DNA of 64,000 nt from Flavobacterium sp. N502540 (GTDB taxonomy: Bacteria; Bacteroidota; Bacteroidia; Flavobacteriales; Flavobacteriaceae): the NCBI RefSeq assembly GCF_025947365.1, contig NZ_CP110012.1, positions 5,022,001-5,086,000 of the forward strand. Reading direction: 5' to 3'. A program made the position numbers and the translations under genes. The notes beneath the pieces are model-generated. The model was not told where the DNA came from. It made no database searches and worked only from the letters and a program-made list of their open reading frames with translations. This document shows positions 17,419-27,000 of the stretch, piece by piece; position 1 is the stretch's first letter; each line of letters opens with the position of its first letter.

Positions 17419-18336
17419 ATGAAAACAAAATTACTTTCTTTCGTCCTGGTATTTACTGCTATAGTAAGTTATGCACAGCAAGATGCGCAGTTTACACAAT
17501 ATATGTACAATACCATAAATATCAATCCGGCATATGCGGGCTCACGAGGAGCATTGAGCATTTTCGGATTATATCGTACGCAATGGGTTGGACTTGACGG
17601 AGCACCGAAAACCAGTACCTTTTCTGTAAATACTCCAATAAACAATAGCAATTTGGGAGTTGGAGTTTCGCTGGTCAATGACAAGATTGGGCCTACAAAT
17701 GAAAATACTTTTTCTGCAGATCTTTCTTATACCATACAAACCTCAGCAGATTTTAAACTTTCATTCGGGATTAAAGGTTCTGCTAATTTTTTTAATCTCG
17801 ATGTTACTAAATTAAATCCGGAAAGCCAGGGTGATCCACAGTTTCAGGACTTGAACAATAAATTCTCTCCCAATGTAGGAGCCGGAGTCTATTGGCATTC
17901 CGATAAGGCTTACATTGGTTTATCAGTACCTAATTTTATCGAAACCAATCGGTATGATGATAATGATTATGCCATTTACAAAGACAGAATCAATTATTAT
18001 TTAATAGCCGGTTATGTGTTTGATCTTGATAAACTTCAATACATCAAATTCAAACCTGCTTTACTCACCAAAATGGTTCAGGGAGCTCCGCTTCAGGTAG
18101 ATGTTTCTGCCAACTTTATGTTTATGGATAAACTTGTGGTAGGTGTTGCCTACAGATGGAGTGCCTCGCTTAGTGCTATGGCCGGGTTTCAAATTAGTGA
18201 TGGTCTGTACATAGGATATGGTTACGACCGTGAAACCACTAAATTAAACAATTACAATTCAGGTTCGCATGAAATCTTCCTGCGCTATGAATTCTTCAGA
18301 AAAAATAGTAAAATGACAACTCCTCGTTTCTTCTAA
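17419..18336 (+). CDS. PorP/SprF-family type IX secretion outer-membrane protein
   Basis: A protein of 305 residues with a signal peptide ('LSFVLVFTAIVSYAQQ'), then the family hallmark 'DAQFTQYMYNTININPAYAGSRG' in shortened form: QFTQYMYN, then NPAYAGS. The body alternates barrel strands up to the end 'EIFLRYEFF'. Members (PorP, SprF) are outer-membrane barrels. SprF is needed for surface attachment of the SprB adhesin and PorP is part of the T9SS trans-envelope complex. The position directly behind the giant T9SS substrate argues for an SprF-like role with that adhesin. It is 11 bases from the next gene, so the two are surely co-transcribed. Confidence 0.92.
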   Translation: MKTKLLSFVLVFTAIVSYAQQDAQFTQYMYNTININPAYAGSRGALSIFGLYRTQWVGLDGAPKTSTFSVNTPINNSNLGVGVSLVNDKIGPTNENTFSADLSYTIQTSADFKLSFGIKGSANFFNLDVTKLNPESQGDPQFQDLNNKFSPNVGAGVYWHSDKAYIGLSVPNFIETNRYDDNDYAIYKDRINYYLIAGYVFDLDKLQYIKFKPALLTKMVQGAPLQVDVSANFMFMDKLVVGVAYRWSASLSAMAGFQISDGLYIGYGYDRETTKLNNYNSGSHEIFLRYEFFRKNSKMTTPRFF

Positions 18337-18347
18337 AATTTTTTATC

Positions 18348-20282
18348 ATGAAAAAATATATACTCCTTTGCACCACCGTAGTAAGTGTTTTTTTATCTAA
18401 CAGTTTTGCGCAACAGGGTAAAATTGTTTCCGGAGACAAAAAGTACGATAACTATGCCTATATCGATGCAATTAAAACGTATCAGAGAGTAGCCGATAAA
18501 GGTTACAAATCAGAAGATCTCTTTAAGAAGTTAGGAAATTCCTTTTACTTCAATTCCGAATTCGAAAAAGCAGCAAAATGGTATGGCGAGTTATTTGCTC
18601 AGAATACTGAAGTTGAACCTGAATATTACTATCGATATGCACAATCATTAAAATCAACCGGAGATACAGCCAAAGCCAATCAAATGATGGATTTATTCCG
18701 ACAAAAGTCAAAAAACGACAGCAGAGCCAAACTATATGAAACAGACAAAAATTATCTCGATAAAATAAAAGCCAATTCAGGGCGCTATACCATCGAAAAT
18801 GCAGGAATAAACAGTAAATACTCCGATTATGGAACAGCTTTCTATCAACACAAAATTATATTCGCCTCAGCCAGAGATACCGGCAATTTCAGTCAAAGAA
18901 TTCATAAATGGACCGGTGAGCATTTTACCAATTTATATCAATCCGATATCGATGAGAATTTTAATCCTAATGCTCCCAAAAAATTCAAATCCAAAATAAA
19001 CACTAAATTCCATGAGTCGACTCCTGTTTTTACAAAAGATGGAAAAACTGTTTATTTTACGAGAAACAATTACATAAATGGTAAAAAAGGAAAAAATGAA
19101 AGCAAAATTACTTTAGTAAAAATATACAAAGCTACATTTGAAAACGACGAATGGACCAATATAACAGAACTGCCTTTTGACAGTAATAACTACAGCACGG
19201 CACATCCTGCTTTAAGTCCCGACGAAAAAACACTTTATTTTGCATCGGATATGCCAGGATCAATAGGACAATCTGATCTCTACAAAGTAAGTATTAACGA
19301 TAATGGAGAATTCGGCACTCCTGAGAATTTGGGCCCAGGTGTTAACACCGAAGGAAAAGAAAGCTTTCCCTATATAAACGATCAAAATGAAATTTACTTT
19401 GCGTCAGACGGACATCCGGGACTGGGAGGTTTGGACGTTTTTGTTGGAAAATTAAGCAATACCGGCGTAAGTAATGTTCAAAATCTTGGAGCCGATATCA
19501 ATTCTCCTAAAGATGATTTTGCTTACATAATCGATACCAAATCGAAAAAAGGCTTTTTTAGTTCAAATAAAGATGGCGGAAAGGGTTCCGATGATATTTA
19601 TCAATTTTTGGAAAGAATTCCACTAACCTGTGTTCAGGAACTATACGGAACTATAACTGACCTGGCTACGGGAGAAGTCTTACCACAAACCAAACTAAGT
19701 TTATATTCCGACAGCAATAAAGTAATCGCAACGGTCAACTCTGATTCAAACGGAAACTACACTTTTCCGGTAGAATGTGGGGCAACCTACTTTCTGAGAG
19801 CTGAAAAAGAGAAGTATTATACAAAAGAAGAAAGTATAACGATCTCAAATAAAAATGGAAGAACAAACTTATCAATAGCATTGGAAAAATCGGATTGTCT
19901 GGTAACCATAGGTGATGATTTAGGTAAATGTTTTGGCATTAAAATGATTTATTTTGATCTGGATAAATCAAACATTCGCACAGAAGCAGCTTTAGACTTA
20001 GAAAAAATACTTGACGTACTAAACCAGTATCCTAATATGAAATTAGACATTCGCTCACATACCGACAGTCGGGCAACATTTAAATACAATGAGGCCCTAT
20101 CCGACAGAAGAGCCAAATCTACCATACAATGGCTGATCAAAAATGGTATAGCACCACAGCGATTAACAGGTAAAGGATACGGAGAAACTGAACTGGTAAA
20201 CAAATGTTCGGATGGAGTGCCTTGTACCGAAGAAGAGCATCAAATGAACAGACGTAGTGAATTTATTATCACGGCTTTATAA
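18348..20282 (+). CDS. PorE-like OmpA-family protein (TPR, beta-propeller, CarboxypepD_reg, OmpA)
   Basis: A protein of 644 residues. Signal peptide 1-22; TPR-like helices about 30-140; a PD40/WD40-like beta-propeller about 150-425 with repeated strands such as 'HPALSPDEKTLYFASD' and 'SFPYINDQNEIYFASDGHPG'; a carboxypeptidase-regulatory-like beta-sandwich about 430-515 ('YGTITDLATGEVLPQTKLSL'); and an OmpA C-terminal peptidoglycan-binding domain about 530-644 ('YFDLDKSNIR…HTDSRA…NRRSEF'). This order is the one described for PorE of Porphyromonas gingivalis. The likely role is to tie the PorP/SprF-adhesin assembly to peptidoglycan in the periplasm. It follows the PorP/SprF-like gene by 11 bases. 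Confidence 0.9.
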   Translation: MKKYILLCTTVVSVFLSNSFAQQGKIVSGDKKYDNYAYIDAIKTYQRVADKGYKSEDLFKKLGNSFYFNSEFEKAAKWYGELFAQNTEVEPEYYYRYAQSLKSTGDTAKANQMMDLFRQKSKNDSRAKLYETDKNYLDKIKANSGRYTIENAGINSKYSDYGTAFYQHKIIFASARDTGNFSQRIHKWTGEHFTNLYQSDIDENFNPNAPKKFKSKINTKFHESTPVFTKDGKTVYFTRNNYINGKKGKNESKITLVKIYKATFENDEWTNITELPFDSNNYSTAHPALSPDEKTLYFASDMPGSIGQSDLYKVSINDNGEFGTPENLGPGVNTEGKESFPYINDQNEIYFASDGHPGLGGLDVFVGKLSNTGVSNVQNLGADINSPKDDFAYIIDTKSKKGFFSSNKDGGKGSDDIYQFLERIPLTCVQELYGTITDLATGEVLPQTKLSLYSDSNKVIATVNSDSNGNYTFPVECGATYFLRAEKEKYYTKEESITISNKNGRTNLSIALEKSDCLVTIGDDLGKCFGIKMIYFDLDKSNIRTEAALDLEKILDVLNQYPNMKLDIRSHTDSRATFKYNEALSDRRAKSTIQWLIKNGIAPQRLTGKGYGETELVNKCSDGVPCTEEEHQMNRRSEFIITAL

Positions 20283-20363
20283 TAAAAACATACCAATCAA
20301 TTAATTTTAGGTTCGATTTTTGTTTTACTTTAGATTCTTATTAATTTAAAAACATTTAAAATC

Positions 20364-20834
20364 ATGAAATCACTAAAATACTTCTTTATTGCAATGACAT
20401 TCATTGCTGTAAGCTCTTTACAGGCACAGGTATCTGTTAATGTAAATATTGGAACACCTCCGGCATGGGGTCCGGCGGGTTATACAGATGTCCGTTACTA
20501 TTATTTACCGGATCTCGAGATGTACTACGATATCAATGCATCCAATTATATTTACATAAGTAATGGAAAATGGATCAGAGCTAGAAATCTGCCAAGAAAC
20601 TACAGAAATTATGACCTTTATAATGAATATAAAGTGGTACTAACCGATTACAGAGGCAATTCTCCATATGACAATTATAAAACTCACAAAGTAAAATATG
20701 GTAAAGGTTACATCGGTAAACCACAAAAAACAATTGGTCAAAAACCAGGGAAAGGGAACAACAAAGAATATAAAGATAATGGGCACGGAAATGGCAATGG
20801 ACATGGTAAAGGGCATGGACATGGCAAACACTAA
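20364..20834 (+). CDS. secreted protein with Gly/His-rich tail, unknown function
   Basis: A protein of 156 residues with a signal peptide ending 'SSLQAQ'. The middle is rich in Tyr and Asn: 'YYYLPDLEMYYDINASNYIY', then 'GNSPYDNYKTHKVKYGKGY', a pattern I recall from uncharacterised exported flavobacterial proteins. The last 25 residues are almost only Gly, Asn, Lys and His ('GHGNGNGHGKGHGHGKH'), which could bind metal ions; this is inference from composition. It is separated from the adhesin operon by 81 bases and followed by a good terminator, so it is probably its own unit or the end of that operon. Confidence 0.75.
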   Translation: MKSLKYFFIAMTFIAVSSLQAQVSVNVNIGTPPAWGPAGYTDVRYYYLPDLEMYYDINASNYIYISNGKWIRARNLPRNYRNYDLYNEYKVVLTDYRGNSPYDNYKTHKVKYGKGYIGKPQKTIGQKPGKGNNKEYKDNGHGNGNGHGKGHGHGKH

Positions 20835-20842
20835 AAAGTAAA

Positions 20843-20879
20843 AAAGAAAGGGGGTACTTGGCAAGTACTCCCTTTCTTT
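20843..20879. terminator. bidirectional terminator
   Basis: A 17-bp stem with a single G·T pair, left arm 20843-20859 (AAAGAAAGGGGGTACTT), loop GGC and right arm 20863-20879, ends in a T-rich tail. It lies 8 bases after the stop at 20834, and the lipoprotein gene at 20959-21129 points towards it from the other side. Confidence 0.85.
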
Positions 20880-20958
20880 ATATCATAAATCATTTTCTCT
20901 TTTAAACTTCAGCTAAAAAAAAATCCAGATTAACCAAAAGTAGTTTTATTCAAAACTT

Positions 20959-21129
20959 CTAATTTTTTTTCTGCTGTCCGGGAGCATAAGCTTTTGCGCT
21001 CTTGCTTCCTGACATTTTTTTTGCTTGTCCGGGAGGAATTTTTCCGGAATTAGATGAAGAAGTATGAACCGTATGGACACTACAGCTTATGACAGTTGAT
21101 GCTAATATAATTACAAATAAATATCTCAT
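20959..21129 (-). CDS. small lipoprotein, unknown function
   Basis: A protein of 56 residues with a lipoprotein signal: MRYLFVIILASTVISC, with Cys in the lipobox position (V-I-S-C). The rest is short and polar, with 'KIPPGQAKKMSGSKSAKAYA' and 'PGQ', a repeat-like PPGQAKK/APGQ pattern found in small Bacteroidota lipoproteins. The frame can be extended upstream to a TTG at 21159, but the ATG at 21129 gives a standard signal peptide. It is likely anchored in the outer or inner membrane. The function is unknown. Confidence 0.65.
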   Translation of the reverse strand: MRYLFVIILASTVISCSVHTVHTSSSNSGKIPPGQAKKMSGSKSAKAYAPGQQKKN

Positions 21130-21327
21130 TTTTCTAACAGTTTTCAAAGTTTTTTTCAAAGTTACATCTTTTGCAATTACTGAATGAAAACCTGTTTATG
21201 ATAGGTATAATTTAGAATCCTTAAAAATATTATCTAGCTTACTTTTATCATTCCTTTTAATTTATATGCTTAAATCTACCGTTGAGTCTAATGCCTTTTT
21301 TACTACAAAAAGTTGCGACTGTCAACT

Positions 21328-21371
21328 TTCTGTTTTATCAAAAGAAATTATATTTTTTTGATAAAACAGAA
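21328..21371 (-). terminator. perfect 16-bp inverted repeat at the 3' end of the NRPS/PKS operon
   Basis: TTCTGTTTTATCAAAA (21328-21343) pairs exactly with TTTTGATAAAACAGAA (21356-21371), with a 12-base loop. It lies 13 bases past the stop codon of the last gene of the cluster. There is no strong T-run after the stem on the minus strand, so it may be a weak or factor-assisted terminator. Confidence 0.55.
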
Positions 21372-21384
21372 TTATATAGCTCAT

Positions 21385-23325
21385 CTAAAACAAAAATCCC
21401 CAGTATTGAAAATAGACATTGATTAAGATAAAAGAGAATAAAATTGTCACGATAATAGTTCTATCTGAAATGAACTTATTTCTCAATATAAAATAAATTG
21501 CAGAAATAACTGTAAACAGAATAAAAATCCATTGAAAAACAAATAAATAATTAAACTTATTAGGTAATCCAAAAACAAGAATATAAAAATTGTTTTGAGC
21601 AGTTGTATTAATTGCTACAATAAGCCCAATAACTACAATAAGTCCTATAATTGATGTACATAAAATTAAAAATTTCATGAATTTGTTTTGATTAAGGTCT
21701 TTCTTTACTTTAATCAAATTATAACAAAAACTAAAAAATGAGATAATCATGATTATAAAAGCTATAAAAATTGGCGCAAAAAAGAGGACATTAAAATTCG
21801 TTACACTATTAGCTAAATTTGACACACCCTCACTAATTTCTACATCGGTTACAAAATGAACCTTCTTATCTGATTCTAAATATCTTACATCGGGTTTCTG
21901 CTGTGGTTTTTCTATAAAATCATTAACAATTTTATATCCTAGTTTTGAAAAACTCGGTGCATGACCTGAAAGAGGAAAGTTAACCAAGAACCCATTTTTA
22001 AATTTATTTACAGTCAATTTTCCGTATGCTGGAGGGGTAATTGGATCAAATTCTCCCGAAAACACTAAAACCGGCACTTTTAAAGTGGCTAGCCTTGAAA
22101 GGTCATTTATTTGAGCAGGGATACTTACATTATCTATATTCCATTTATCACATACAAGAAAATCAGATTTATAGAAAGACAATCCCCCTCTTAATTTATC
22201 ATACTGAAAAGCATCTTTATTAAATTTTTCAATAGAATTAAAAGGAAAAGCTTCATTGCAGGTTACACAATAAAAGGCACCATAATCTAAGCTTAAAGCA
22301 CCGGAAAATGCAGCTACAAGTGAGCTTAAAGCCATCTTATCTTCCTTATTGAATTGTTTAATTAATAAAGGAATCACCTCTATTAATTTCTTTTGATACA
22401 ATGATTGCTGTATACATACTTTAAAATCTTCTACATTATAGGTAAATGATCCACTTGCAATAATTTTTTTATCGACTTTAACCGTAATTGGTCTTTTACT
22501 TATCTTCTCTATCGTTTTATAATAGGTACTTTCCAAATTAGGAAACTCTTTGTTACAATCAGGATTGTTCTTGCATTCTGCAAAAACCTTTTCTAGACTA
22601 CTCATGAATTTAGAAGTACTAGTATTATAATATGAATTTGCAATATCGGGAATAGACGAATCTAATATGATAGATTTAATATCTCCCGGAAAGTCGTTAC
22701 TGTATACCTGAGCAATGTATGTTCCGTATGAAGTTCCGTAAATATTCCAGTTTTTATACTTTAATGCTTCTTTTAAAGCATGAAAATCTTTTGCAATTGA
22801 TTTACTATTATAGGCCCCCAGATCAATTTTTCTACTTATTAAATCCTCTTTACAATCGATAGCAGCTGCTACTTTTTGCTGTTCATCTTCTACACTACTC
22901 TGATTTTTTGATAATATTTCTAAAAATACTTTCCCTAAATCCGGACAAAACTTTGGCAGAGAATTCCCGGTACCTCTTACGTCTACTAAAATAATATCAT
23001 TTTTTTCTCTCAGAGGATGGCTCAACCAACTCCAGATTCCTTCAATTCCTCCAGCTCCCGGACCTCCTTCTATATACAAAACTGAATTTGAATCGTTATT
23101 TTTTGAAATACTCTTTAAAACTGCAATTGCAATTTTAATTTGTTTCCTATTTGGCTTATCCCAATTTTCAGGAACATTAAGATAAAACCAATCTATATTT
23201 TCTTTTTTTATACTTTCATCTTCGGGAAAAAAGGAAGATGTTTTCTCTAATCTAACGCTATTACTCTGAGAAAATAATTGGGTTGTACATAAACATAATA
23301 CCAATAGTACAATAAGCTTTTTCAT
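21385..23325 (-). CDS. exported, membrane-anchored S33-type alpha/beta-hydrolase (peptidase)
   Basis: A protein of 646 residues. Signal peptide 1-20 ('LCLCTTQLFSQ'). The alpha/beta-hydrolase core (about 60-480) has oxyanion 'EGGPGAGG', nucleophile elbow 'YGTSYGTYIA', catalytic Asp in 'FSGEFDPITPP' and His in 'LSGHAPSF'. This is the pattern of the tripeptidyl-aminopeptidase/proline-iminopeptidase group with a TAP-like C-terminal part. Unusually, the last ~140 residues hold four hydrophobic segments ('VLFFAPIFIAFIIMIISFF', 'LILCTSIIGLIVVIGLIVAI', 'FQWIFILFTVISAIYFIL', 'TIIVTILFSFILINVYF'). The catalytic domain should therefore be periplasmic and tethered to the inner membrane. It is the last gene of the NRPS/PKS operon, 11 bases after the phosphopantetheinyl transferase, which suggests peptide maturation or self-protection. 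Confidence 0.8.
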   Translation of the reverse strand: MKKLIVLLVLCLCTTQLFSQSNSVRLEKTSSFFPEDESIKKENIDWFYLNVPENWDKPNRKQIKIAIAVLKSISKNNDSNSVLYIEGGPGAGGIEGIWSWLSHPLREKNDIILVDVRGTGNSLPKFCPDLGKVFLEILSKNQSSVEDEQQKVAAAIDCKEDLISRKIDLGAYNSKSIAKDFHALKEALKYKNWNIYGTSYGTYIAQVYSNDFPGDIKSIILDSSIPDIANSYYNTSTSKFMSSLEKVFAECKNNPDCNKEFPNLESTYYKTIEKISKRPITVKVDKKIIASGSFTYNVEDFKVCIQQSLYQKKLIEVIPLLIKQFNKEDKMALSSLVAAFSGALSLDYGAFYCVTCNEAFPFNSIEKFNKDAFQYDKLRGGLSFYKSDFLVCDKWNIDNVSIPAQINDLSRLATLKVPVLVFSGEFDPITPPAYGKLTVNKFKNGFLVNFPLSGHAPSFSKLGYKIVNDFIEKPQQKPDVRYLESDKKVHFVTDVEISEGVSNLANSVTNFNVLFFAPIFIAFIIMIISFFSFCYNLIKVKKDLNQNKFMKFLILCTSIIGLIVVIGLIVAINTTAQNNFYILVFGLPNKFNYLFVFQWIFILFTVISAIYFILRNKFISDRTIIVTILFSFILINVYFQYWGFLF

Positions 23326-23336
23326 TTTATTTTTGA

Positions 23337-23990
23337 TTAAATTGTTAGGGGGTCTATTCTTTTATGTGTCAAACAAATATCTGTACTATCATTTAGCAGA
23401 GAAATGTAACACTTGTACTTTTCATCAATTTTTATTTCTTTCAAATAAAAACTTTCATTATCAATTTTAGCTACATTATCAAAAATTTCAAATGACTTTA
23501 ATGGGATTGCCAGTCCCATGCCATGCGCTTTAACTACCGCTTCTTTTTGGGTCCAAAAATCAAAAAACGCATCTTGAATATTGTTCGCAATAGTAATCTT
23601 AGACCATTCTTCTTCTGTTAACTCTGACTTAAATTCATCAATAGGAATGTTAGATATTAATTCAAGATCAATACCTATTTCAGATTCATCAGATAATGCA
23701 CAGATGACCATTTCACCAGAGTGTGATATATTAAATTTAATCGAGGTATCGCTAAAATAAGGTTTGTTGTATTTTGAATACTTAATATCCTTATCCGTAT
23801 AATCCCGATCGTATAGTTCTTTAACACTTTGGAATAACAAAATACGTCCTAATAAGGAAACTTGAGCATCCTGCCATCTTCTGTATCTTCTGATTCTTGC
23901 CTGGTAAACAGATGAAAATTTTGGTAAGTAAACCTCCAGTAAACTTTTGTGGAAGTCCTCGCTAATATTGGTATAAAAAATGTTTATCAA
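23337..23990 (-). CDS. 4'-phosphopantetheinyl transferase (Sfp type)
   Basis: A protein of 217 residues that would attach the phosphopantetheine arm of CoA to the carrier domains of the neighbouring NRPS and PKS proteins. Seen motifs: 'FNISHSGEMVICAL', the Mg-binding 'EIGIDLELI', and 'FWTQKEAVVKAHGMGL', which is the (W/F)-x-x-KEA motif of the Sfp family. The length fits the family. The start is a TTG at 23990, 14 bases after the upstream NRPS; I saw no better ATG. Cytoplasmic, and co-transcribed with the NRPS upstream and the hydrolase downstream. Confidence 0.92.
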   Translation of the reverse strand: MINIFYTNISEDFHKSLLEVYLPKFSSVYQARIRRYRRWQDAQVSLLGRILLFQSVKELYDRDYTDKDIKYSKYNKPYFSDTSIKFNISHSGEMVICALSDESEIGIDLELISNIPIDEFKSELTEEEWSKITIANNIQDAFFDFWTQKEAVVKAHGMGLAIPLKSFEIFDNVAKIDNESFYLKEIKIDEKYKCYISLLNDSTDICLTHKRIDPLTI

Positions 23991-24004
23991 AACGATTAAC
24001 GGTC

Positions 24005-27000
24005 TTAAAAATTAAAGTCAAAATTGTAAAGGTCCTTTTTATCAAGTTCCAGTTCAATATTCATTAATTCTACGCATTGAGATGGATTCTCTATTATTTC
24101 CTGTAGAATCAAATTGTATTTCGCGACGATGGCATTTATGGATTCCCTGTCAAATAAATTACGATCAAAATCCACATTTCCTTTTACTATTTTACCACTT
24201 CCATAAAAGTTAAAAACAACAGGCATTCTGCTATAACTTCCCTCTACAGGATATCTGGTTAATTTTAAATCATCAATATTCTCAAAATTAAACTCCGGGT
24301 TTTGATAGACCAGCATAACATCAAAAACTGATTTACCAATTTCTTCAAATGGAACATCACTATAGTCCTCTATCTCAAATAAATCACGCTGTACATTTTT
24401 TACTATTTCAAGAAATGTTTTGTTTTTTTCAATCGGAGTCCTTAGAACAATTGTTTTAGCAAACATCCCAATTTGATCGTTTATCTCAGCTCTATTTCTT
24501 CCAGAATTTACTGTTCCAACACAAATATCAGTCTGATTAGATTCTTTAAAAATCAAAATTTTTAAAACGGCTATTAAAACGGTATAAAGTGTTACCTTTT
24601 TATCTATCACTAATTTTTTTAAATCATTTGTCACATCTTCTGTTAATTCAAAAAAATATTCTTCTCCATTTCTATTATCATTCTCCAAATTAAAGTCTCT
24701 TTCAAACGAATTTTTGAAATGAAAATTTCTAAGATATTTTTCCCAAAAGAGCTTATTTTTAAAGGAATTATCTTTTAAATATCCATTAAACCATTCCGAA
24801 TAATCTTTAAATTGAAAGGCCGTTTCGGTACTACTCTTTAAGTTAGTATTGTTCTTTTCTCCCAGATTACTTATGATTTTTTTTATAAATAATTCCAGAG
24901 ACAATCCGTCCATTATAATGTGATGTGTACAAAACAATAACAAATACTCGTTGTTTTTTCTTTCGAGTATTTTTAACTTTATCAGTAGGTCATTTTGCAA
25001 ATTAAATTCTGTGTTTCTAAATTTATTTACCTCATCTTTAACCTCTAATCCTTCAATATTCTTTGTCTGAATAGAAAAATTCACCTCCGAAAAAGCATTA
25101 ATTTTTTGATATATCCCTTCCCCTGACTCTACAAAATTTGTCCGTAAAATTTCATTCTCTTTTATAATTTCATTTACAGCTTTTTCAATTTTTTCCAATT
25201 CAAAATTCCCTTCAATTGAAAAAGCAGCAAACATATTATACGCAATTGAAATACTTGCTTTCTGAGAAGCTAACCAGATATTACGCTGAGAAGGTGTTAC
25301 CTCATAAAACTCTTTATATTCTGACTTTACTAATTCAACTGAATAAACCGGATCAAGCTTTTCTAAATATTCGGCCAGTGTTTCTATTGTTGGATAATCA
25401 AATATCGTTTTAAAAGAAACTGAAAAAGATAACTCTTTAGCAATTAGCCCGATCAAACGTACCGAGTTTAATGAATGTCCTCCAATTGCAAAGAAATTAA
25501 CGTCTTTACTTATTGGTTTATTAATCTCTAACACTTCCTGCCAATATTTTAATAGTTTTTTCTCTAATTCGGAATTTGGAGCCTGAAACTCATTATCTTC
25601 TGTACCGGAATAAACTTCCATCTCTAAAAGAGCTTTTCTATCAATCTTATTGTTTGGGGTGAGTGGAAATTGTTCCATCGGAATTATTAAACCCGGAATC
25701 ATATAATAGGGCAAAACCAATTTTAATTCACTGATAATTTTTTCGATATTAATTTCGGCACTACTTTTTATAATATAAGCTACTAAAATAGCATCCTGCT
25801 GGGTACCTTTTTTTGCGATTACCACAGAATCCTTTATTCCCGAAATTAGATTTAATTTTGATTCAATTTCTCCAGCTTCAATTCTATATCCTCTAATTTT
25901 AATCTGATTGTCCTTTCTTCCCAAAAATTCAATCTCTCCCTTTATATTCCATTTCCCCAAATCTCCTGTTTCATACAACAAAGTATTAGCTTCAAATGGG
26001 TTTTCAATAAATTTTTCTCTCGTTAAAACTTCATTTCTGTAATAGCCTTTTGCCAATCCATCTCCTGCTATATAAATAGAACCAATTACACCTACTGGCT
26101 GCAGATTAAAAAAATCATCCAAAATATAAAATTGAGTATTATTGATAGGTGTACCAATAGTAGAGGCCTGGCTTGGATATTGGAGTTTTTTCATACTTGA
26201 CCAAATCGTCGTTTCTGTTGGTCCGTACATGTTCCAGACTTCAAAAGTACCGGTGATTAATTTTTCTGATAATGAATCGCTCAACAGATCTCCTCCACAC
26301 AATACCTTCAATGTTTTATCTCCTTCCCATCCGGCATGAAACAACATTTGATAGAAACTTGGAGTTGCCTGAATAATTGAAGGGTTTATTTCTTTTATTT
26401 TTTTAATAACCGAATTAGGATCTTCTAATGTTTCCTGGCTTGCAAGAAATACTGTTGCTCCTGAAATCAAAGGCGCAAAAAACTCTAAAACAGAAATATC
26501 AAAAGAATAAGTCGTAACCGAAAATAGTAGATCATGCGGCGTAACACCGGGCTTTTGCTGAATACTGGTTAAAAAATTAACGAGTGACTGATGTCCAATC
26601 TCTACCCCTTTCGGATTTCCGGTTGACCCTGACGTGTATATAATATAGGCAGCATCATCTGAAGACACTTTTGATTTGAAAGAACTATCAAAACATTCCA
26701 TTTCTTCCAATACCTCTTCCAACTTTAGTGAAACTGGCGCACTAATTCCATTTGCTGTATATTTTTTTTCCGTAATAATTATTTGAGCTTTACTATTCCC
26801 GATGATGTAATTTAACCGATCTTTTGGAAAATTAGGATCAAGCGGAAGATAAGATCTACCCGACTTTAAGATTCCTAATAAAACTGCGATCATATTTACG
26901 GATCTGTCTAATAAAACTGCAATTGGTGATTTATCATGCTCTTCACTAATAGATAGTAAATAAGCTGCTATCTTATTGGACAATACATTCAGTTTTGCAT

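Noticed and set aside
24005..24500. Thioesterase domain at the end of the last NRPS
   Set aside because: No GxSxG motif is present in the last ~450 residues; the segment aligns with a condensation domain.
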